From UBA4722 sp044221135 (GTDB taxonomy: Bacteria; Pseudomonadota; Gammaproteobacteria; DSM-16500), in the NCBI GenBank assembly GCA_044221135.1, contig JBGAPT010000006.1, positions 1 through 64,000 of the forward strand: 64,000 bases of DNA. Reading direction: 5' to 3'. The notes under the pieces are model-generated. The model was not told the DNA's origin and ran no database searches. It was given only the letters and a program-made list of their open reading frames with translations. A program made the position numbers and the translations under genes. Below are positions 27,394-34,890 of this stretch, piece by piece (position 1 is the stretch's first letter; every line of letters starts with the position of its first letter).

Positions 27394-28788
27394 CTATCGC
27401 AACGATCTTGACCAAGTAAGTGAATTTCCAACTTCAGCAGATAATTGCCCTGATAACATTTTTTCAATTACTTGCGTTTGTTCTATCAATTGCAATGCAT
27501 TAGAAACCTGAACTTGTGCTGTTTTCTGTTGCGCTCGCACATCATTCATCGCCTCATTAATTCCATCATTAAATTTTTTCATAATGTCATCTGGATATTG
27601 TAGTAAATGGCTTGATGCGCGAACTAAACCCAAATTTTCTTGTAAATATTGAAACAAAATATCTACTGCAATAATTTCAGAATAATTTTCGACGTTTAAT
27701 ATGTTAGGATCTTTTTGATAAGCTGCTTGAACTGCTAAAATTTTATATATTGGGATTCGAGTTGATTGCAATAAACCCATTTCTTGTGGTGTCAAAGATT
27801 GATCAGTTAATATTTTTTGACTCATGCTAGTCAGTAAATTCTCTACCTGGCCTTTCAATGCCCTTGTTATTGAAACGGTCTGTGTGCCTGGATTTAAGCA
27901 TTGCATAAGTTCGTCACATTTATAAAATGTTGCTTTGTCTCCATAAAGAATCGCTTTTAATAAAGATACATTCCCTGCAAGCGAATCTAAATTAGAGATA
28001 TCAACTGTTCCGCTTTTCCCGCCTCCTGTTTTTTTAATAATAATGCTGCCCGACAAAGACATAAGTAATTCAGCAAGCTGCTCATCGTCTTTGACTAAAT
28101 TATTTGCTAGTAATGCTTTCCACGCAATATTACCGTTATCTAAAACTAAGTTTTTATATTGGGAATTAGAAGCACCCGATCGCATGGTACTATCAAAATT
28201 ATAAGTCAGATCATCTGATGTACAACCCTGTCTTGCCTGTGCCCAATCAGGAAATATACCTGTATTACTTCCAATATCTTGACACACCTGTTGTTGGGAG
28301 GCTCGTGTACGCGGCCACACGCCACCTACTAAACTTTCAGCTGTTTCGCATGAATTAATATTCATGCTATTCACTTTATTCGCAAGATCAGTCAAAAATT
28401 TATTGATATTACCAATCTGTGGTGTCACTTCCTCTAACGCTAACAACATACCGTACCCTTTTGCGTTGTTCATTATATTTCTCATTAAAGCGACGAGCTG
28501 ATCGTTATTGATATAGGAAAACCCCCCTGCAAAAAGATCAATACCGCCACAGCCTGCCCTAAAACTCGGTAAATCCACTTGCACAAGCTGAGTGCTTCGT
28601 ACGGTATTGCGAGAAAAAATACTGCCGCCACTATAGTACCCTGCTTGCTGTCCTTGATAAGCATGAGGTGCTGTTGTATTCGTTGTTACACCTAAATTAT
28701 CAAAAAATGTATTCAAGTCCGAGTTGACATCTGCATACAAGGTGATTGGAAACAAAAAAATGATAAGACAAATTAATGTTTGAATCAT
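27394..28788 (-). CDS. traH: Conjugal transfer protein TraH
   Basis: The 464-residue protein starts with a signal peptide ending in TLYADV. It has the TraH features of a Gly-rich N-terminal segment (HAYQGQQAGYYSGGSIFSRN), the motif AGCGGIDLFAGGFSYIN, paired Cys residues (SCETAESLVGG and QVCQDIG) and C-terminal coiled-coil helices. TraH is a periplasmic, outer-membrane-associated protein needed for pilus extension. The ATG overlaps the traF stop (ATGA), indicating coupling. Confidence 0.95.
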   Translation of the reverse strand: MIQTLICLIIFLFPITLYADVNSDLNTFFDNLGVTTNTTAPHAYQGQQAGYYSGGSIFSRNTVRSTQLVQVDLPSFRAGCGGIDLFAGGFSYINNDQLVALMRNIMNNAKGYGMLLALEEVTPQIGNINKFLTDLANKVNSMNINSCETAESLVGGVWPRTRASQQQVCQDIGSNTGIFPDWAQARQGCTSDDLTYNFDSTMRSGASNSQYKNLVLDNGNIAWKALLANNLVKDDEQLAELLMSLSGSIIIKKTGGGKSGTVDISNLDSLAGNVSLLKAILYGDKATFYKCDELMQCLNPGTQTVSITRALKGQVENLLTSMSQKILTDQSLTPQEMGLLQSTRIPIYKILAVQAAYQKDPNILNVENYSEIIAVDILFQYLQENLGLVRASSHLLQYPDDIMKKFNDGINEAMNDVRAQQKTAQVQVSNALQLIEQTQVIEKMLSGQLSAEVGNSLTWSRSLR

Positions 28789-29543
28789 AAACTATCCTTA
28801 TAACGTGTCAGTATGTTATAGAGCCGCTCGAAAAGTTCTGATTCACTTGTCAAACCAAATGCAACAGGAAAATATTTTCCTGTGTTAGGATCTACTGCAT
28901 ATAATGAAGGTTCTACTGTGACATTAAACTGCATAGATTGTCCGCTATTTGTTCTGGACTGTGGAAACTCGGGCAAGGGAATACCATCCATAGTTATGGG
29001 CAAAATATTAATGTGATATGTTTCAGAGAAATGTTTTACAATGGGTGCAAATCGACGGCAATAAGGACATGTGCTTCGATAAAAAAAGAATAATCCTGAA
29101 TGTTTCGCGTAATCTTTAATGACCTCAATTTTTTTCAGTGATTCTTTTTCATGGTAAACCTGTAAAGCAGTATTGTTTGTAGGATGAATGAGTGAATAAT
29201 TCAGTTCAGGATGATTCAGAACGACTTGCTGTCGTATATTTGCAAACACGTTCGCTCTCTCGCTTAATTGATTTTCTAATATAATTTCTTTTTCAACATT
29301 TTCTGGTGTTGGATCAATAATGGCTTGATCCAATGCATTTTTGATTTTTTGGCGTGCAAGCAAGACTTGTCCTTCTGGTGAAATTGTTTTGATTTGGCCT
29401 TGAGAATCATCCTTTGATTTTTTTAGATCGTCTTTAGGATCATCAAACCAATACCAGCCTGTCTCATGATGTGAGAAAAAATCATCCGCCAATACATTGA
29501 CCGGAAATAACAGTATAAAAATAATTAAAAAATAACTAGCCAC
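28785..29543 (-). CDS. traF: Conjugal pilus assembly protein TraF (thioredoxin-like)
   Basis: I choose the GTG ending at 29543, which overlaps the traN stop. It gives 252 residues with a good signal peptide (ASYFLIIFILLFPVNVLADD) and a length close to F TraF. The frame is open 37 codons further, but that part overlaps traN and is basic. The thioredoxin-like domain carries CPYC in FFYRSTCPYCRRFAPIVKHF near residue 159. F TraF lacks a CxxC, whereas this one keeps it, so it could act on disulfides of TraN, TraH or TraU in the periplasm. The conserved HHETGWYWFDDP motif lies near the N-terminus. Confidence 0.9.
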   Translation of the reverse strand: MASYFLIIFILLFPVNVLADDFFSHHETGWYWFDDPKDDLKKSKDDSQGQIKTISPEGQVLLARQKIKNALDQAIIDPTPENVEKEIILENQLSERANVFANIRQQVVLNHPELNYSLIHPTNNTALQVYHEKESLKKIEVIKDYAKHSGLFFFYRSTCPYCRRFAPIVKHFSETYHINILPITMDGIPLPEFPQSRTNSGQSMQFNVTVEPSLYAVDPNTGKYFPVAFGLTSESELFERLYNILTRYKDSL

Positions 29544-31326
29544 TGACTTGTCCCGCTTTCTGAAATTGTTGAACTTGCTCTGATATTTTCTGTTGAATCT
29601 GGTTGATATCAGGTGCCTTAGCATGAATATCGGCATAAAAATCTTGAAAATCAATTTGACTCAAATCAATGGATTTCAATTGCTCTGGCGTCACACCTTC
29701 ACAACGAGGTGATTGTGCGCTCCCCAAATCCATATGCAATTGACCTAATCGCCCTTGTTCTTGAATAATTTTGGCGAGTTTTGAGTTAAAAACACAATAA
29801 ACTTGTGAATGTTCTAAACAAGGAAAGGGATCTGGTCCAGAACAATATCGTCCCACTTTAACCGCGAGTTTATTCGTACGGGCTTCATGTAATTTTTTTG
29901 CATCTGCTGAGCAATTTGCTAGACCTAAATCTTGCCCCCATCCTGTTTCTGTACAGCAATTACTAAATCCCACCGGTATTTCACTACATTTTAATGGATA
30001 GCCTGAAAATATTTTCAAGAGATCAGGATTCAACTGCTTTGATGCATCCGCTACGGCAGATAAAGCAGATACTCCTTTTGAAAATGCTTTACTTTCTTCA
30101 TAATGATGATCAACACAGTTCCCATCTAAACAGTAATTCGCACCATCACCACACGCAATATTGGATGAAGGCGTGCATGTTTTTATAGGACACTGATAGG
30201 TCTGCTGATAGAGCACGCACGCCTGATCATTTTTATCTTTACAAACTGAATCTATTTGCTCACATTCTTGTACTTTTAAAGTGTTACAGTTCCCCTTACC
30301 GTGACCACTATGACACATGTAATGATAGGTTTCCTGCCAACAATCTTTTGCAACAGAGATACCTTGAAATGTCTTAGTTTCTTTAGGCCCTGAACACTCC
30401 TTTGATACAAATTGGCAGCTGGGTTCTTGCAGTAATCCATCGCAATTTTCTACCCAACGATCACTGGTATCATAAGAAATACTTTTTGATGCAATATCGA
30501 TTGTAATATCAGTATTAATTGTATTTTTACCTGTAAGATGAATAGCTAATCCGAGACCATTCTGACAGTTAGGAAATGTAATAGTATCAATACTAGTCGC
30601 TCGACTATGATCATCTATTCTAGTCACAGATCCCTGTAATCCATTACAATCTAAAGATGCTGGCAAGTAAGAATCCATGCTAAATGAAGTATCGTGAGGC
30701 CCTATAAATCCAACTTTCCCTGTCACTGCATTGATCGCAATGCCAGCATATTTATGGTCTGACGTTTTGATATGAGCTACTAAAGTATAATGCGTCGTTG
30801 TTTCATGGGAAATGACATCAATATTCAACGTTTTAGTACACAGTTGAGCAATAGCTTGAGGTTCTTCTTCGCAAGTCTTTTGTTCGAAGACCATTTTGCA
30901 CGTTTCCCCTGCTTTACAATCCACATAGCGATCGGTGATACCTCTTACAATACTCTCTGCATTATTTTGAATAAATTGAGAATGGCTGATATCTGGGTCA
31001 CTCTGTGAAATAACAAAATTCGGATGCTGACGAATACTGCTGGTGATATACTTTCCTTCAGTTATAGAAGATTTTCCTGCCATAGCATCTTGATTTAATT
31101 TGGATGTGTCGGATTGCGTACTACCACCATAATATTGTGTTTGAGCTGGATTCGCCGAATAATGATCAAAATTGGCATTAGGATCAAAATCTTTTAAATG
31201 AGAATATGAATTCTGTTTTAACGATTCTTTCTGTTCCAATGTTTGTTTAACAATTGTTTCCATATCAGCTGCATAAACAGAATGAATTGTAAAAGCCAAT
31301 ATAAAGAAGATAAAGAATCTAAACAT
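29536..31326 (-). CDS. traN: Mating-pair stabilisation protein TraN
   Basis: The 596-residue protein has a signal peptide ending in HSVYA and a Cys-rich central and C-terminal part (CKAGETCKM, CQLTxxx-like spacing in QTYQCPIKTCTPSSNIACGD, then SNCCTETGWGQDLGLANCSA). This pattern and length match F-type TraN, an outer-membrane protein that contacts the recipient surface. Many disulfides are expected, consistent with the CPYC-bearing TraF encoded next. The start overlaps the end of trbC. Confidence 0.9.
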   Translation of the reverse strand: MFRFFIFFILAFTIHSVYAADMETIVKQTLEQKESLKQNSYSHLKDFDPNANFDHYSANPAQTQYYGGSTQSDTSKLNQDAMAGKSSITEGKYITSSIRQHPNFVISQSDPDISHSQFIQNNAESIVRGITDRYVDCKAGETCKMVFEQKTCEEEPQAIAQLCTKTLNIDVISHETTTHYTLVAHIKTSDHKYAGIAINAVTGKVGFIGPHDTSFSMDSYLPASLDCNGLQGSVTRIDDHSRATSIDTITFPNCQNGLGLAIHLTGKNTINTDITIDIASKSISYDTSDRWVENCDGLLQEPSCQFVSKECSGPKETKTFQGISVAKDCWQETYHYMCHSGHGKGNCNTLKVQECEQIDSVCKDKNDQACVLYQQTYQCPIKTCTPSSNIACGDGANYCLDGNCVDHHYEESKAFSKGVSALSAVADASKQLNPDLLKIFSGYPLKCSEIPVGFSNCCTETGWGQDLGLANCSADAKKLHEARTNKLAVKVGRYCSGPDPFPCLEHSQVYCVFNSKLAKIIQEQGRLGQLHMDLGSAQSPRCEGVTPEQLKSIDLSQIDFQDFYADIHAKAPDINQIQQKISEQVQQFQKAGQVSG

Positions 31327-31948
31327 GGTCTGATTCCTCCATGTTTAAAATAATTTGATCTGCACTTTTTCTTGAAACATCGCCGTGATCGCGAATGCTA
31401 TTCAACGCATAACTTAGAGGAATATCTCCATATACAACATCAAATTTAGATTCTTCACATATCTTCTCTGATTGACATGTATCGTGACTGGGAAGAATGA
31501 CAACAGCTGGCACTTTTTGAATATTAAATTTTTTAAATACAGGAGGATTTAATTCAACACCGCCGCCGCCAGATTCTTTTACAATCGATGCCATTCTTAC
31601 AAAGGTGTCTTTAAATGAATTATGTATTAGGCCACGTATAACTACACTGGACTGAATTTTCTTGGCATTTTGCAGAGTGCTTATAATACTTTGCTCTGGC
31701 ATCGAAAATGAAATAAAAACAATAACGGTAGAATTACTATTATTTTTATTTACATCTCGATAATCAATTTTATTTTTATATATTTCAGCCATAGTGCCCG
31801 CTTGCATTTTTGCATTATTTGCCATTTCCAAATACTGTTGTATTTGTTTATCTTTATTTTGTTCCGCTTCTTTAGCAAACATAGAATAATCATTAGCATG
31901 TAAAGAAAGCGGAAAAAATATCAGCAACACTATAAAAAACCGTCTCAT
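31319..31948 (-). CDS. trbC: Pilus assembly protein TrbC (type F)
   Basis: The ATG ending at 31948 overlaps the preceding stop (ATGA) and gives 209 residues with a signal peptide (RRFFIVLLIFFPLSLHAND). The frame is open ten codons upstream, but that part has no signal. The core reads VIVFISFSMPEQSIISTLQN and VVIRGLIHNSFKDTFVRMAS, then KFNIQKVPAVVI, as in the thioredoxin-fold TrbC of F systems. TrbC is a periplasmic protein needed for pilus assembly. Confidence 0.9.
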   Translation of the reverse strand: MRRFFIVLLIFFPLSLHANDYSMFAKEAEQNKDKQIQQYLEMANNAKMQAGTMAEIYKNKIDYRDVNKNNSNSTVIVFISFSMPEQSIISTLQNAKKIQSSVVIRGLIHNSFKDTFVRMASIVKESGGGGVELNPPVFKKFNIQKVPAVVILPSHDTCQSEKICEESKFDVVYGDIPLSYALNSIRDHGDVSRKSADQIILNMEESDHV

Positions 31949-32346
31949 GCTTTTTGTCTCTGCAATTCTTCCTGGCATTTTTTCAAATTAAAAAAATGAT
32001 GTTGGATAGCACGATTAATCTCATCTTCATGAGCTATATAAAATCGACGACTAAATGTATCATTTGGATTAATAGCTTCTTGTTTTGCTTCAAACTCTTT
32101 TTCCTTTTGTAACTGTTTATACTGATCACAATATTCAGCCTGCTCGCTCTTTGCCATATCATCCAAATCTTCTTTATCTCCCTGATCAATTTTTTCAAAT
32201 TTTGCAATCATTCGATCAAATACATGAAAAATTGTATGTGACAGTACCACTTCGAAAATGACACTCAATCCAAAAAGAATAAACAAAATACAAATACCCG
32301 CTTTCCATGCTGGCATATTTAAAATTGATTCTTTCAAGTTTTTCAT
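31945..32346 (-). CDS. Small membrane-anchored protein of the tra operon, unknown
   Basis: The 133-residue product has one transmembrane segment (about residues 15-38, GICILFILFGLSVIFEVVLS) followed by a long, highly charged helical domain (KEKEFEAKQEA, NLKKCQEELQRQ). AGGAG precedes the ATG by seven bases. It is coupled to trbC through an ATGA overlap and so belongs to the transfer operon. I do not recognise it as a named F protein. Its place between traU and trbC is where F carries accessory trb genes. Confidence 0.7.
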   Translation of the reverse strand: MKNLKESILNMPAWKAGICILFILFGLSVIFEVVLSHTIFHVFDRMIAKFEKIDQGDKEDLDDMAKSEQAEYCDQYKQLQKEKEFEAKQEAINPNDTFSRRFYIAHEDEINRAIQHHFFNLKKCQEELQRQKA

Positions 32347-32356
32347 AGTTATCTCC

Positions 32357-32572
32357 TTAACTTAAAATTAAATCAAATATTTGAATGACGTAGTAAAACA
32401 CATTGCCCGCTAACACCACGAATAACGTCATTTTGATTAACCACCAAATACCTCCAGCAGTTAATAAAAATTTTAGATCAGGATGTTTTGACAGGTTTTC
32501 AAAAAAGTCCTTTATTGTTAAATTTCGCATCAGCCAAATATCTTTCATGTTTTTGCGATTCATTTTTTTCAT
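32357..32572 (-). CDS. Small inner-membrane protein of the tra operon, unknown
   Basis: The 71-residue protein has a basic N-terminus and a hydrophobic stretch (FLLTAGGIWWLIKMTLFVVL then AGNVFYYVIQIFDLI) that forms one or two membrane segments. A strong AGGAGAGG lies before the ATG. It sits 10 bp before the next membrane protein and 19 bp after the traU part. Its size and placement resemble small accessory proteins of F-type operons, but no name is justified. Confidence 0.6.
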   Translation of the reverse strand: MKKMNRKNMKDIWLMRNLTIKDFFENLSKHPDLKFLLTAGGIWWLIKMTLFVVLAGNVFYYVIQIFDLILS

Positions 32573-32591
32573 TTCACCTCTCCTTTTAAAT

Positions 32592-34148
32592 TTACCAAGC
32601 GCAACAATTACGTTTACGCCAAACTAAATAGCCAAAATCTTCTCCTTGATAGGGATACTCATGAAGACTGCCCCATAAACTTGTGGTATGACCAAATGTA
32701 TGACATCCATCCTCACCTCCACTTGCCGTAGGAATGGGATTAATCATCTGATATCGATAACGTGACTTAGGGAGAATGGGCGCTGGATATTCGTAACACA
32801 GCGTTGGACTGTTTTGTCCTACGCTATCTAACAAAAGCCCTTCTCGATGCATTTTATACGTCATTCGTTCTGTCAGAAGCGTACTGGCTTGCACACCACC
32901 TACATGCTCTTGTACATTGCCATTCATCGGATACATAGAACCTTGAGATCCGGCACACCAAAATAACGAATCAATAGGTAATCCGGCGAGTGTCGAAAGA
33001 CTATCTGCACTGCATGCCATTTGTGCAGGTAAACTTGCAAACAAGATGGCTTCCGGGTTTAAAAGAAAGGTCAGTTCATCATCATGCCAAGTTGGATCAA
33101 GCTCTGTGAGATAAGCAATATCCATATCCCCTTTTTCCACACATAATCCATCGGTCAATACATTAAGCCAAACTAATAAGGGAAACTTGTACCAATGAAC
33201 GTAATAAAAACTGTCGCCTTGTGCTGAATCGCTCGACCCAACATAACCATCTGCACCTAATTTCCCTTGGATTAGCTGGAGGCCACCTAAATTAACCATA
33301 CAATAAGGATGACGTGTCACATCAACCAAGGCCATCGGTTCCCAAAATCCTGTGCTGATACCAATACGTACACCGACTGGCACAATAGGGCACGTACAAA
33401 TTGGAAAACTCGGATTGCTCGTGTCTTTTTGATCACCCGCTAAAACTGCACTATCGCCAATCGTGATAGGGAACAAACAACTCCAGCAGACATCTGTGAT
33501 TGGGTTAGCGAATTTACCCTGACATAAATTTCCTGCATAGGATGTGTTTAAAAATAGTACTGATATAAACATTATCCCACGACCTGTAAGCCTCCCCGAT
33601 TGGTCAAAATAAATTGGTTTTGAAAATCTTTTTTCTTCTTGTAGAAGCGAACCATTCACCAAAATTAGTTTATCATTGCCTTTGAGTTGTTTATCAAGCT
33701 TAGAAACCCATTCCACCGCCTTTTTATCATCTGCATCATAAAAAATGAGCGCTCTTTTAAGTGAAATATAATTTAATGGATTAACATGTTGTCCATTTTG
33801 ACCCAGTATTCTTCCCTCAGGTGTAATAAGATCGTGATCTAATACAATACTTGGGTCAAAAAGCCAGCTCTTGGCATTGACCGTGTGTGATACGGATTCA
33901 ACAGGCTTAGGTCTATCTCGATAAATTTCAGCCTGATGTTGCATGTTTTGCTTTAGGTTAAGTAGTAATCCATTTTTTTCAGCTAATAAAGCACGTGCTT
34001 CAATAAATTCTAAAAAATCTTCTTCATCAATCGAATATATATTACCTATGACACCTACATTTTTTGCATAATTAGATGAGGGAAATAAAATAGCGATCGA
34101 TAAGATAAAAATGAAAGTAGCGTTATGAAAATTCACTAAACTTTTCAT
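32592..34148 (-). CDS. TraW-TraU fusion protein
   Basis: One 518-codon frame contains two F-type proteins. Residues 1-188 are TraW: a signal peptide ending in SSNYA, VGVIGNIYSIDEEDFLEFIE, DPSIVLDHDLITPEGRIL, NPLNY and FDQSGRLT. From about Met193 the frame becomes TraU: FLNTSYAGNLCQGKFANPIT, DVCWSCLFPITIGDSAV, later CQGSMYPMN-like Cys motifs, and the terminal GYLVWRKRNCCAW. Separate TraW and TraU are about 210 and 330 residues. Here the end of TraW and the basic start of the TraU signal peptide are missing, as expected from an in-frame deletion. TraU may also start internally at Met193 (AGG eight to ten bases before). The ATG overlaps the transglycosylase stop. Confidence 0.85.
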   Translation of the reverse strand: MKSLVNFHNATFIFILSIAILFPSSNYAKNVGVIGNIYSIDEEDFLEFIEARALLAEKNGLLLNLKQNMQHQAEIYRDRPKPVESVSHTVNAKSWLFDPSIVLDHDLITPEGRILGQNGQHVNPLNYISLKRALIFYDADDKKAVEWVSKLDKQLKGNDKLILVNGSLLQEEKRFSKPIYFDQSGRLTGRGIMFISVLFLNTSYAGNLCQGKFANPITDVCWSCLFPITIGDSAVLAGDQKDTSNPSFPICTCPIVPVGVRIGISTGFWEPMALVDVTRHPYCMVNLGGLQLIQGKLGADGYVGSSDSAQGDSFYYVHWYKFPLLVWLNVLTDGLCVEKGDMDIAYLTELDPTWHDDELTFLLNPEAILFASLPAQMACSADSLSTLAGLPIDSLFWCAGSQGSMYPMNGNVQEHVGGVQASTLLTERMTYKMHREGLLLDSVGQNSPTLCYEYPAPILPKSRYRYQMINPIPTASGGEDGCHTFGHTTSLWGSLHEYPYQGEDFGYLVWRKRNCCAW

Positions 34149-34546
34149 GCGACTGCCTCCAAAATTGTGGCGTATTGGATATATTCTTTTTTTATTTTTT
34201 CACGATATACTGTATTGTGTTTAGGTGTATAAGAATGATAATTACCAACCCCCTTCCATCCTTCACTATTGGCAATCCCTTGTGCTAAGATCCATGTACC
34301 GACATGCACGTTCACGCATGGATTTGATCTAACTTGCTCTTCAGTAATGCCCTTCTTTTGTAATGTTGGAAGCCAACTCGTATTAATTTGCATAACACCT
34401 AAATCATAGGTACCGTTAATATTTTTAACACGTAACCCATTACGCCCATTTTCTGTTTTTATTACAGAAAGAATCATGGTGGCAGGTACATGATATTGAA
34501 TCGCTGATTCATTAATACAGGTGAGAGGCACATCATGAAAAATCAT
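34145..34546 (-). CDS. Lytic transglycosylase (Slt-type, P19/VirB1-like)
   Basis: The 133-residue enzyme has the Slt signature with catalytic Glu32 in MILSVIKTENG, then YDLGVMQINTSWLPTLQKKG and NVHVGTWILAQGI, ending in the GVGNYHSYTP motif. It cleaves peptidoglycan to let the transfer channel pass. F carries a comparable gene (orf169) at the start of its operon; here it lies inside, between trbI and traW. There is no clear signal peptide, so export may rely on the fold or on the secretion apparatus. Its ends overlap both neighbours by four bases. Confidence 0.9.
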   Translation of the reverse strand: MIFHDVPLTCINESAIQYHVPATMILSVIKTENGRNGLRVKNINGTYDLGVMQINTSWLPTLQKKGITEEQVRSNPCVNVHVGTWILAQGIANSEGWKGVGNYHSYTPKHNTVYREKIKKEYIQYATILEAVA

Positions 34547-34890
34547 CCTATTTTCATCCTTTTTTTAATCAATGCCTTTACCTCATCTGTTTTATCACTC
34601 ACACCGATCATCACAACACCTTTAGGTACCAAAATACTGTGTTCTTGTTTTGCATAATCATTCACTGTTTTATTTAATAATTCTGAAAATCGTGTAACGA
34701 CTTTAGTCAATACATCTTGGGGTAATTTCTGTTTTGAAACTTCATCTTCAAAACTTTTTACTATCCCCGCAATATCAACCGTTATGATTTTTGGCAAAAA
34801 GTGTAAAAAAATTAATTGGACAAGTAGCGCACCTAATATGCCAAAAAGTAATTGCGTCAAAGCTTGCAAGATGTCAGTTTTTTTAAACAT
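34543..34890 (-). CDS. trbI: Transfer protein TrbI (type F)
   Basis: The ATG ending at 34890 has GGAG eight bases before it and gives 115 residues; the open frame extends 20 codons further into traC. A single transmembrane segment (about residues 10-32) is followed by IITVDIAGIVKSFEDEV and the C-terminal HSILVPKGVVMIGVSDKTDE, as in F TrbI. It is an inner-membrane protein that affects pilus retraction or extension. It overlaps the end of traC by eight bases. Confidence 0.8.
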   Translation of the reverse strand: MFKKTDILQALTQLLFGILGALLVQLIFLHFLPKIITVDIAGIVKSFEDEVSKQKLPQDVLTKVVTRFSELLNKTVNDYAKQEHSILVPKGVVMIGVSDKTDEVKALIKKRMKIG

